This document shows positions 17,219-24,431 of a stretch of DNA of 64,000 bases, one piece after another. The notes below the pieces were generated by a model. The model was not told the origin of the DNA. It saw only the letters and a program-made list of their open reading frames with translations, and made no database searches. The stretch lies in NCBI RefSeq assembly GCF_034521165.1, contig NZ_JAXHMV010000008.1, forward strand, positions 620,001 through 684,000. The letters run 5' to 3'. Origin of the DNA: Thiohalophilus sp. (lineage in GTDB: Bacteria > Pseudomonadota > Gammaproteobacteria > UBA6429 > Thiohalophilaceae). The position numbers and the translations under genes were made by a program. Within the stretch, counting starts at the first letter, position 1; each line of letters starts with the position of its first letter.

Positions 17219-17725
17219 ATGTCACAGGATACATCACCACGGATTTCGCTGATTGCGGCATTGACGCCGCAGCGGGTGATCGGGATCGAAAATCGGCTGC
17301 CCTGGCGGCTGCCGGCGGATATGCGGTGGTTTCGACAACATACCCTGGGCAAGCCGATCGTGATGGGGCGCAAGACCTTTGAATCGTTCGGCGGCAAGCC
17401 GCTGCCCAAACGCACCAATATCGTTATCAGTCGCGATGTAAACTACCGGGCCGAAGGTGCCGTGGTGGTCCATTCGATCGACGAGGCCATTGAGGCGGCC
17501 GGGGAGGTGGATGAGATCATGATCATTGGCGGCGCCTCCTTTTACGAACAGATATTACCGCGCGCCGATCGTCTGTACCTGACGTATGTCGACGCCGACA
17601 TCGAAGGCGACGCTTGGTTTCCCGAGTTCGATCCGAACGAATGGCAGGAAACCGAACGCCATCACCATCCCGCCGACGACAAAAACCCCTATCCCCACGA
17701 CTACGTCATTCTCGAGCACAAATAG
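17219..17725 (+). CDS. folA: Dihydrofolate reductase FolA
   Basis: 168 residues. NADPH-dependent reduction of dihydrofolate to tetrahydrofolate, closing the cycle opened by ThyA. Visible motifs are RVIGIENRLPWRLPADMRWF (about 19-38) with the catalytic Asp, the NADPH site VMGRKTFESFGGKPLPKR, and IIGGASFYEQ (about 102-111). Length and motif spacing are normal for chromosomal FolA. AGGGA lies 9 nt before the ATG. Confidence 0.97.
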   Translation: MSQDTSPRISLIAALTPQRVIGIENRLPWRLPADMRWFRQHTLGKPIVMGRKTFESFGGKPLPKRTNIVISRDVNYRAEGAVVVHSIDEAIEAAGEVDEIMIIGGASFYEQILPRADRLYLTYVDADIEGDAWFPEFDPNEWQETERHHHPADDKNPYPHDYVILEHK

Positions 17726-17740
17726 AAAATATTCCGGAAT

Positions 17741-17901
17741 TAACGCAAAGGACGCGGAGGCGCAAAGAACGCAAAGGAAGCATTGACATGATCGGACGTG
17801 TTTGAGCCGAACGGGTTGATCAATAATTAGAACCACCCGGCAATTAATAAACAAAAAATTATTTCTTTGCGCCCTCTGCGTCTTTGCGTTCTTTGCGTTA
17901 T
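17741..17901. repeat. Class A palindromic repeat, copy 3
   Basis: Left arm 17741-17780 and right arm 17863-17901 have CGC/GCG cores spaced 9, 8 and 9 nt on both sides, so the arms pair nearly throughout. It fills the gap between the convergent folA and apaH genes. Confidence 0.85.
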
Positions 17902-17926
17902 TCCCACTGTTATATCTAGACGAGGT

Positions 17927-18760
17927 TCAGGGCGTGCCGGGTTGGCAGTTTTGCGGGCACTGGGTGGTGATGTGGCGGTCGGCGGGCTGGCCGAGCTGGT
18001 AGGCGGTGAGCTGGCCTCCCCAGACGCAGCCGGTGTCGAGTGAGTGGACGTTGCCTTCTATGTGCAGGCCCAGGGCGGCCCAGTGGCCGAACAGGATCGT
18101 GGTGTCGATATTGACCCGTTGCGGCAGGTCGTACCAGGGGTAGCAGTTGTCCGGCGGGGCGTCGGGGCTGCCTTTGGCCTTTAAATCCAGTGAACCATCC
18201 TTTTGGCAAAAGCGCATGCGGGTAAACGCATTGCAGAAAAAGCGTAATCGAACCCAGCCTGCGTGTTGTTGCGACCAGTCTGCCGGTTGATCGCCATACA
18301 TATGCTGAAAAAACGCGTGATAGTCGTCACCGCGTAATACCGTTTCGAGTTCATTCGCATACTGTTGTGCCTCACTCAGGGTCCAGCCCGGATAGATGCC
18401 GGCATGCACCAGGCAATAATCGAGTTCGGCATCGTAATGCAGTAATGGCCGCTGGCGTAACCAGCCCAGCAGTTCCGAGGCATCCGGTGCATCCAGTATG
18501 GCCTGCATGCCCGCATCATTGGTGCTGCCCACGCCTTCGGCCAGGGCCAGCAAATGCAGATCGTGATTGCCGAGAACGGCGGTGACCGCGGGGTCAAGTG
18601 ATTTGACGTAACGCAGACATTCCAGGGATTTGGGACCGCGATTGACCAGGTCGCCGACCAGCCAGAGTTGATCGCGTTCGGGATCGAATCGCAGTTTATC
18701 CAGCAGGGCACGAAATTCGTCATGGCAACCCTGCAGGTCGCCGATTGCATAGATAGCCAT
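17927..18760 (-). CDS. apaH: Symmetrical bis(5'-nucleosyl)-tetraphosphatase ApaH
   Basis: 277 residues of the metallophosphoesterase fold. It hydrolyses Ap4A to two ADP and can remove Np4 caps from mRNA. The motifs GDLQGCHDEF (about 7-16), GDLVNRGPKSLE (36-47) and LGNHDLHLL (about 64-72) give the dinuclear metal site. The gene is 3 nt downstream of a methyltransferase that separates it from apaG; in enteric bacteria apaG and apaH are adjacent. Same strand as ksgA-pdxA-surA but split from them by the CheW-LysM block. Confidence 0.96.
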   Translation of the reverse strand: MAIYAIGDLQGCHDEFRALLDKLRFDPERDQLWLVGDLVNRGPKSLECLRYVKSLDPAVTAVLGNHDLHLLALAEGVGSTNDAGMQAILDAPDASELLGWLRQRPLLHYDAELDYCLVHAGIYPGWTLSEAQQYANELETVLRGDDYHAFFQHMYGDQPADWSQQHAGWVRLRFFCNAFTRMRFCQKDGSLDLKAKGSPDAPPDNCYPWYDLPQRVNIDTTILFGHWAALGLHIEGNVHSLDTGCVWGGQLTAYQLGQPADRHITTQCPQNCQPGTP

Positions 18761-18763
18761 AAA

Positions 18764-19366
18764 CTAGTCTGTTTTTCTCAGTTCGAGTTGATGAAACCAG
18801 CCGCCCGGTGCCAGCCGGATTTCCTCAACCAGTTGTAATTGCGGACATTCTGCCAGTAACGGTTCCAGCACGACATCGGTGCGGGTGGCGATATGGCGGA
18901 TCACGCTGTTCAATGCCCGTCGTAGCGGCGCGCGCTCATCGTGGCGCAGAAACTTGTCCAGGATCAGGATGCGCCCGCCGGGGCGTACGACCCGAGCGGC
19001 TTCGTGCAGGGCGCGTTCCGGCTCCGGCACGACGGCCAGGATCAGGTGCATTAAAATGATATCGAATTGTTCATTGGCATAGGGCAGGCGCATCACATCG
19101 CCGCAGTGCAGCCGGATATCATTGCGCTGTCCGACGCGCCGTTGCGCGCGGCGTAACATGGCCGGGGTCAAATCCACGCCGGTATAGACGGGACCGGCGG
19201 GCAGAGCGGGAATATCCAGCCCGGTGCCGATACCGCTGACCAGTATGTTTTGATCCGTTGCCTCGGCGAGCCGCCTCAGGCTGTTGTGGCGCATGCCGGC
19301 AGTCGGGCCGTTAACGATCAGATCATAGAGGGGCGCGAGCAGTGTGTAACTGTGCTTGAGCGACAT
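18764..19366 (-). CDS. Class I SAM-dependent methyltransferase (UbiE/PmtA-like)
   Basis: 200 residues. The ATG at 19366 (MSLKHSYTLLAPLYDLIVNG) gives the usual N-terminus of small-molecule or lipid methyltransferases; a longer reading frame upstream would overlap the apaG end and lacks family character. Motif I is LVSGIGTGLDIPALP, in which the canonical E/D-x-G-x-G-x-G appears as VSGIGTG; motif post-I is GVDLTPAML; and the acidic motif IV is EQFDIILMHLILAVVPEPE. The RPGGRILILDKFL block is standard. Substrate unknown; quinone or phospholipid are both possible. Confidence 0.82.
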   Translation of the reverse strand: MSLKHSYTLLAPLYDLIVNGPTAGMRHNSLRRLAEATDQNILVSGIGTGLDIPALPAGPVYTGVDLTPAMLRRAQRRVGQRNDIRLHCGDVMRLPYANEQFDIILMHLILAVVPEPERALHEAARVVRPGGRILILDKFLRHDERAPLRRALNSVIRHIATRTDVVLEPLLAECPQLQLVEEIRLAPGGWFHQLELRKTD

Positions 19367-19370
19367 GTCA

Positions 19371-19757
19371 TTAATGCAGGGTGCGGGGTATAGCCAGCGT
19401 GAAGGGCGGGATCTCGGCGTCAAATTCAACCCCATCGTCGGCAATCATATGGTAGGTGCCCTGCATACTGCCGACCGGGGTTTCCAGTACTGTGCCGCTG
19501 GTGTAACGAAATCTTTCCCCGGGTTCAAGATGGGGTTGTTCACCCACCACGCCTTCCCCTTCCACTTCCTGTACCTTGCCATCGGCATCGGTGATGATCC
19601 AGTGACGGGTCAGTAATTTGGCCGCGACCGAACCGTCATTGCGAATGGTGATGGTATAGGAGAAAACGTACCGGTTCTCTTGCGAATCGGACTGCTCCTC
19701 GATATAGGCGGTTTCCACCTCTACCTGTGTATTATATTCGGGGCTGGCTTCATCCAT
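19371..19757 (-). CDS. apaG: ApaG-domain protein
   Basis: 128 residues, the normal size. The fibronectin-III-like ApaG fold shows RYVFSYTITIRNDGSVAAKLLTRHWIITDADG (about 29-60) and GEQPHLEPGERFRYTSGT. Historically annotated as a Co/Mg efflux protein from mutant phenotype, but the biochemical role remains unclear; eukaryotic relatives are F-box protein modules. It is the first gene of the apaG-methyltransferase-apaH run, 4 nt upstream of the methyltransferase. Confidence 0.95.
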   Translation of the reverse strand: MDEASPEYNTQVEVETAYIEEQSDSQENRYVFSYTITIRNDGSVAAKLLTRHWIITDADGKVQEVEGEGVVGEQPHLEPGERFRYTSGTVLETPVGSMQGTYHMIADDGVEFDAEIPPFTLAIPRTLH

Positions 19758-19786
19758 TGGGTTAACTGCCGTAGGCTGTGGTTGAT

Positions 19787-20086
19787 TTATTGCGGCTGGT
19801 GATCATCGCGGTGTTTGTTGACATAGTCAATCGCCTTTTTCACGGCCTTGTCGACCTCCTGGTCTATCGCCTCGCGTTCTTCCTGGGTCATGTAAAAGGC
19901 CGTATCAACATTGTGGCGAACATAACGTGGTGGTAACTGATTGAGCGCAACGCAGGCAATGTCGGAGAGAAAATCGTCACTCTCGTCACTCTCGTCACTC
20001 TCGTCGCGCAACTCGCTGTCGGTGAGTTTCAGCAGCTGATCCAGGACCAGTTGTTCGTAATAGTTGTGAATCGATTCAAACGCCAT
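19787..20086 (-). CDS. ComFB-family protein
   Basis: 99 residues. IHNYYEQLVLDQLLKL at the N-terminus and DIACVALNQLPPRYVRH (about 42-58) are the ComFB signature, originally named from a Bacillus competence operon. ComFB-type proteins of cyanobacteria have been reported to bind cyclic di-GMP, so a second-messenger sensor is plausible. An acidic DES triplet is repeated three times at about 28-37 from a 9-nt tandem DNA repeat, replacing the Cys pairs found in Bacillus ComFB. AGGAG lies 7 nt before the ATG. Confidence 0.8.
   Translation of the reverse strand: MAFESIHNYYEQLVLDQLLKLTDSELRDESDESDESDDFLSDIACVALNQLPPRYVRHNVDTAFYMTQEEREAIDQEVDKAVKKAIDYVNKHRDDHQPQ
19978..20006. repeat. 9-nt tandem repeat inside the ComFB gene
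   Basis: CACTCTCGT is repeated three times, giving the peptide (ESD)n. The unit length keeps the frame, so copy number could vary without breaking the gene. Confidence 0.8.
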
Positions 20087-20151
20087 GTCGTCTCCTGTGC
20101 TGGCGGGGCCATGCTTCCTGTATCGGTGTGTCGTGCCTTAACTTGACCGTA

Positions 20152-20664
20152 TTACGCGCTCTGGCGCAGCCGGCCGGTGGGTCGCTCCCCGGTGTCGATG
20201 AGGTGTTGTTGCTCAAGCCAGTGACGGACTTCGTCGGCATCTTCCTCGAACCAGCGCCGGGCACTGCCGAGGCGGAAGCTGTAGCCCCAGCGATCCATAT
20301 CCTGCCACATGCGCTGGCGGCCCACTTGCGGCAGTTGCTCCGCCAGCAGGACCTGCAGATAACAGACCGCGTTTTCCTCGTCATAACCGCCGCCGGCATC
20401 GGTGTGCAGTTGGGCCCGGCGTTGGGGATCCATGCAGATATAGTGACAGGCTTCATGCAGGGCGGACTGGACGGGCGTGTGCGGGCGAATGAACAGGCGA
20501 GCGCCGATCAGGCCGGCTTCGGGATCGCCCCAGAAACTGCCCGGCAACGGTGCGTGATCCGCGACCACCACGACCGCCAGATCGTAGGGCTGCAGCACCT
20601 GGCGCAGGGCCGGCAGACCGGCCGCGGCGCAGCTCATTACCTGATCGAGGGGGGACGTGGACAT
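20152..20664 (-). CDS. Uncharacterised HExxH protein, putative metallopeptidase
   Basis: 170 residues. The zinc-site motif is HEACHYICMD (H70, E71, H74). A conserved-looking lead-in, LPGSFWGDPEAGLIGARLFIRPHTPV (first 20 about 40-59), precedes it, and the region YDEENAVCYLQVLL (about 94-107) may supply the third ligand through its Glu pair. No signal peptide, so cytoplasmic. It lies between the CheW-LysM fusion and the ComFB gene on the same strand; the 12-nt spacing to the fusion suggests one transcript. No family is recognised with confidence. Confidence 0.7.
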   Translation of the reverse strand: MSTSPLDQVMSCAAAGLPALRQVLQPYDLAVVVVADHAPLPGSFWGDPEAGLIGARLFIRPHTPVQSALHEACHYICMDPQRRAQLHTDAGGGYDEENAVCYLQVLLAEQLPQVGRQRMWQDMDRWGYSFRLGSARRWFEEDADEVRHWLEQQHLIDTGERPTGRLRQSA

Positions 20665-20676
20665 AGCGCGATTTTA

Positions 20677-22320
20677 TCACGGCTGCCGGCCACGATAGAT
20701 AATGATGCGGACCTTGTCGCCGGGGTAGATCCGATCCGGGTCGTGAATCTCGCTGTTTTCGGCCAGTTCGGGATAGCGCCAGGGGTTGTCCACATAGCGT
20801 TGGGCGATGTCCCACAGGGTATCCCCGCGGGCGACGACGTGCACGATTTCCTCCCGGCGGGGCGGGGGCGTGGACGGGGTGTCCGACGCGGGGGCGTCGG
20901 CCTGCCCGTCAGCCGGCGGCGTTGCCGGGGCACCATCGTCCTTCGGCCCTGGGCCGTTGAGCGGCGCGTCCGGCGAGGTGGCCACGGCCGGAACGGCGGG
21001 CGCCGGCGCCTCGAAAATCAACGTAATACCCTCGCTGTCCTGCTCGATACGGGCCCGGTAGGGCGGGTCCGAACGGACCAGGTCGCCGAGCAGGTGCGGC
21101 GTATCCGCTGCCGGGGTCGGCGCTTGGGAGGGGGTTTGCGGTGCTGATGCCGAATCTGATTCCGGTTCCGGTTCCGGTTCCGGTTCCGGTTTAGGCTCCG
21201 GTCTGGCGGGCGCTTCTGTCGGGACCGCAGGGGCGATCGGTTCGCCAGTGGTTGAGCGGGGGGCAACCTCGCTCAGGCGCTCCGGCGGCGGTGTCGGCAG
21301 GGCGGGACGCGGGGCCGGCTGCTCACGGCTTGTCACCGGCAGCGGATCCGGGATGTCGCCCGTCGGATACCACAGATAAACGCCGGCGGCACCAGCGCCC
21401 AGCAGAAGCAGCAGAACGAGCAATACTCCGAACCCGCCGCCCGTCTCTTCTGTGGTCGGCGTCGGGGCAGATTTCGACATCGTTGGCGGCGCCGGCGTGG
21501 GGCGGGTGGTGTCCGCAACAGGCGGTACCGTTTGCCTGCCGGCCGCGGGGTGGTCCGTGTCGGAGGCGGCGCGCGATGGCGAAGACGGTGGTTTACCCGT
21601 CCCGGCCGCGGCAGTCGGCCGTGTCGGCGTTGCCGGGGGGGCGGGTGTCGTGGCTTCGGCGGGCCTGGACGTTTGTTGCGGCGGCGCGACGGCGGGTGGC
21701 GGTGGCGAGGAGGGTGTCGGGGCCGGTTCGGGAGCGGATCGGGTTGCGGCGGTCGGGGGCGGGGTGTTTTCTCGCCCGGGCGCGGCGTCAGACTGTGAGG
21801 CACGAGGTTGGTGCTCACTGACCGGTTGAGCCACGGGGGGTTCAGGTTCCGCGGCCGGCTCCAGCCGGGCCAGGTACTGGCGCAAAAAGCCGGCCGGGTG
21901 CAGGTGGGGCAATTGCTCGAAATCGGTATACAGGTGAATCCGATCCCGGTAGAGCAGGGTGCGGCTGAAGGCGTCGCGCGGCAGATGGGGCGGCAGCCCG
22001 CCCCAGCCCTCGGTGGGAGAGCGGATGACATCCACGATCCGATCCACCCAGAACCCCGTATAGCCCCGCGTCAGTTGCGTGATGACCAGTCGCCCCGGTT
22101 GCCAGTCGGCCGGATCGATACCAAAGCGCTGGCGCAGATCGATGACACTGACAATGTGCCGGCCATGGCGGAAAATCCCCGGACGCGCGGCGTCACTGCC
22201 TGGCGGATGGGTCAGATCCGGTGGCAGCACAATCTGTTCAACAGGCCCGGTCGGCGCGCAACAGCGCACCGGCCCCACCTGATAGATCAGCAGGGCATCG
22301 GCATCGTGCAAAGAAGCCAT
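20677..22320 (-). CDS. CheW domain - Pro-rich linker - transmembrane helix - LysM fusion protein
   Basis: 547 residues. Residues 1-155 resemble a CheW domain (LLIYQVGPVRCCAPTGPVEQI, then HIVSVIDLRQRFG and GRLVITQL...GFWVDRIVDVIR). A Pro/Ala/Thr-rich linker spans about 156-292. A single hydrophobic helix lies at 297-318 (GVLLVLLLLLGAGAAGVYLW). A second disordered linker, with (EP) repeats at 375-387, leads to a LysM domain at 492-541 (VVARGDTLWDIAQRYV...PDRIYPGDKV). The implied topology is a cytoplasmic CheW and a periplasmic, peptidoglycan-binding LysM. No cheA, methyl-accepting or pil genes are nearby. Domain calls are firm for LysM and good for CheW; the function is unknown. Confidence 0.85.
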   Translation of the reverse strand: MASLHDADALLIYQVGPVRCCAPTGPVEQIVLPPDLTHPPGSDAARPGIFRHGRHIVSVIDLRQRFGIDPADWQPGRLVITQLTRGYTGFWVDRIVDVIRSPTEGWGGLPPHLPRDAFSRTLLYRDRIHLYTDFEQLPHLHPAGFLRQYLARLEPAAEPEPPVAQPVSEHQPRASQSDAAPGRENTPPPTAATRSAPEPAPTPSSPPPPAVAPPQQTSRPAEATTPAPPATPTRPTAAAGTGKPPSSPSRAASDTDHPAAGRQTVPPVADTTRPTPAPPTMSKSAPTPTTEETGGGFGVLLVLLLLLGAGAAGVYLWYPTGDIPDPLPVTSREQPAPRPALPTPPPERLSEVAPRSTTGEPIAPAVPTEAPARPEPKPEPEPEPEPESDSASAPQTPSQAPTPAADTPHLLGDLVRSDPPYRARIEQDSEGITLIFEAPAPAVPAVATSPDAPLNGPGPKDDGAPATPPADGQADAPASDTPSTPPPRREEIVHVVARGDTLWDIAQRYVDNPWRYPELAENSEIHDPDRIYPGDKVRIIIYRGRQP

Positions 22321-22650
22321 AGTCCGTGTCAGCTCGGGATGGTTGTCCTTCTATAGCGGCCCGGCGCGGCGGTTATTAATAGCATCTGTGGGCATTTGGG
22401 GCGCCGGTCCCATTTCTCATTCGCCCTTATTAACGCAAAGAACGCAAAGGCGCAAAGGACGCACAGTTTTTATTGTGGTTCTATCAGTTTGACTCTTTAT
22501 TTATCACGGGCAGGCTCATCGCAAAGCCATTTTTCGTCTGACTTCATGAGAAGTCTCATCATAATTATTGGGCGCTGGTAATAAGACACTCTTTTGCGAA
22601 CTTTGCGCCTTTGCGTTCTCCGCGTTATTCCCAGAGTGTTTGAAAAAAGA
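22321..22650. other. 330-nt intergenic region with class A repeat
   Basis: Lies between the CheW-LysM start and the ksgA stop. The CheW-LysM promoter should lie in 22321-22430, but no clear boxes are seen. The remainder is class A copy 4. Confidence 0.7.
22431..22630. repeat. Class A palindromic repeat, copy 4
   Basis: Left arm 22431-22466 (TAACGCAAAGAACGCAAAGG...) and right arm 22590-22630 (...TTTGCGTTCTCCGCGTTA). The long loop between them includes a GAGAAGTCTC-type inverted repeat (about 22547-22559). It sits just after ksgA. Confidence 0.83.
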
Positions 22651-23430
22651 CTAGAGCGCGTTGGCGAGGGTGGCGAAGGCGGCCAGGTCGAGTTGTTCGG
22701 GGCGTTCGGTGGGGTCGATGCCCAGTTCCCGCAGGCGGGCCTCGCTGAGATAGCCCTTGAGGGAGTGGCGCAGCATTTTACGCCGCTGGCTGAACAGGCG
22801 ATTGACCAGCCAGGCGAGTTGCTGGACGTCGTTGACGGCCACCGGTGGTTCGGGATGCGGGACCAGGCGGACGATGGCCGACTCGACTTTGGGGGCCGGG
22901 TGGAAGGCGCCCGGCGGGACGCTGAACAGTCGTTCGGCCCGGCAGTAATAGTGCAGCATCACGCCGAGCCGGCCATAGGTCTTGCTGCCGGGGACGGCGG
23001 TAATCCGGTCGACCACCTCCTTTTGCAGCATGAAATGCATATCCGCGATGCAGGCCAGCTGTTCCATCAGGTGAAACAGCAGCGGGGTAGAGATGTTATA
23101 GGGCAAATTGCCGATCAGACGCAGTCTGGCCTCTCCCGCGCGCAGCGGGCAAAAATCAAAACGCAGGGCATCGGCATTGTGCACGCGCAGTTTGCCGTCG
23201 ACATCGAGCGCCTCGAGTTGCGGGAGCAGATCCCGATCCAGCTCGACCACGTCCAGCTGGTTTACCGTCTCCAGCAGCGGTCGGGTCAGGGCGCCCTGAC
23301 CGGGGCCGATCTCCACCAGCGGATCGTCCGGGCGCGGCGCGATGGCGTCGAGGATGCGCCGGATGACGCCCGGGTCGTGCAGAAAGTTCTGGCCGAAGCG
23401 TTTGCGCGGGCGATGCGAGGAGCGGGTCAT
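22651..23430 (-). CDS. ksgA: 16S rRNA (A1518/A1519-N6)-dimethyltransferase KsgA/RsmA
   Basis: 259 residues. Dimethylates two adjacent adenines in the 3' hairpin of 16S rRNA late in 30S assembly. Motifs: KRFGQNFLHDPGVIRRI at the N-terminus, VEIGPGQGALTRPLL (motif I), and IGNLPYNISTPLLFHL (motif IV, NLPY). The ATG at 23430 gives the standard start; the reading frame continues far upstream inside pdxA but only as antisense-like composition. It follows pdxA by 5 nt in the surA-pdxA-ksgA operon; loss of KsgA gives kasugamycin resistance in other bacteria. Confidence 0.97.
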   Translation of the reverse strand: MTRSSHRPRKRFGQNFLHDPGVIRRILDAIAPRPDDPLVEIGPGQGALTRPLLETVNQLDVVELDRDLLPQLEALDVDGKLRVHNADALRFDFCPLRAGEARLRLIGNLPYNISTPLLFHLMEQLACIADMHFMLQKEVVDRITAVPGSKTYGRLGVMLHYYCRAERLFSVPPGAFHPAPKVESAIVRLVPHPEPPVAVNDVQQLAWLVNRLFSQRRKMLRHSLKGYLSEARLRELGIDPTERPEQLDLAAFATLANAL

Positions 23431-23435
23431 GGCGG

Positions 23436-24431
23436 TCAGGCGGGGTCGGCCACGCGAAGCATCTCGCCGGCGACCTCGATGGCATAACCGAGGCTGCCCG
23501 GATCGGCGCGGCCGCTGCCGGCCAGCTCCAGCGCCGTGCCGTGGTCCACCGAGGTGCGCACGAACGGCAGGCCCAGGGTGATGTTCACCGCCTTTCCAAA
23601 GCCCATATGCTTGAGCACCGGCAGGCCCTGATCGTGATACATCGCCAGCACCGCATCGATCCCTTCCAGCCCGGCCGGCGTGAACAGGGTATCGGCCGGC
23701 AGTGGCCCGATCAGATCCAGGCCCTCGCGGCGCAGGGCTGCCAGCGCCGGTTCGATCACCTCGATCTCCTCGCGCCCCAGATGGCCGCCTTCGCCGGCAT
23801 GGGGATTGAGGCCGCACACCTTGATCCGGGGCGTGGCGCAGGCGAAATGACGACGCAGCTCGCGATCCAGGATACGGATGACGGTGGTCAGGTTCTCGCG
23901 GGTGATGGCGTCGGGGACTTCGCGCAGGGCCAGATGGGTGGTGGCCAGGGCCACCCGCAGTCCGGGGGTGGCCAGCATCATGACCACGCGAGGGGTGGCG
24001 GTGGCGTCGGCCAGATACTCGGTGTGGCCGGTGAAGGCGATGCCGGCGTCGTTGATCACCCCCTTGTGCACCGGGCCGGTCACCAGCGCCTCAAACTGGC
24101 CCGCTTGACAACCGGCCACGGCGGCATCCAGGCAGGCCAGCACATAGCTGGCATTGGCCGGATCGAGTCGGCCGGCGGTCACGGGGGCGTTTGTCAAAAT
24201 GGGTTGAATGGCCAGCACTCCGGCGCCGGTCACCGGCGGATCGCCGGGGGCCCAGGGCTGCAGGCCCAGCGGCAGGTTCAGCTGGCGAGCCCGTTGTTCG
24301 AGGAGTTCCGGATCGGCCAGCGCCACCAGGGCCGCTTCGCGAGGCTGCTGGGCGGCCTGAATGAGCAAATCGGGACCGATGCCGGCCGGCTCGCCGGGGG
24401 TAATGGCAAGGGTAGGCGGCCGCGGTGTCAC
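23436..24431 (-). CDS. pdxA: 4-hydroxythreonine-4-phosphate dehydrogenase PdxA
   Basis: 331 residues. NAD-dependent oxidation of 4-phosphohydroxy-threonine in the DXP-dependent pyridoxal phosphate pathway. ITPGEPAGIGPDLL, FTGHTEYLAD, NPHAGEGGHLGREE and AMYHDQGLPVLKHMGF contain the metal-binding histidines. The GTG at 24431 is preferred because it forms a GTGA overlap with the surA stop, a usual coupling in this operon; a longer start would extend 17 residues into surA. PLP made here serves GcvPB and the D-amino-acid aminotransferase in the same window. Confidence 0.96.
   Translation of the reverse strand: MTPRPPTLAITPGEPAGIGPDLLIQAAQQPREAALVALADPELLEQRARQLNLPLGLQPWAPGDPPVTGAGVLAIQPILTNAPVTAGRLDPANASYVLACLDAAVAGCQAGQFEALVTGPVHKGVINDAGIAFTGHTEYLADATATPRVVMMLATPGLRVALATTHLALREVPDAITRENLTTVIRILDRELRRHFACATPRIKVCGLNPHAGEGGHLGREEIEVIEPALAALRREGLDLIGPLPADTLFTPAGLEGIDAVLAMYHDQGLPVLKHMGFGKAVNITLGLPFVRTSVDHGTALELAGSGRADPGSLGYAIEVAGEMLRVADPA

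Noticed and set aside
20677..22320. Sequencing artefact joining separate CheW and LysM genes
   Set aside because: One uninterrupted frame with a membrane helix and coherent disordered linkers on both sides; no frameshift needed.
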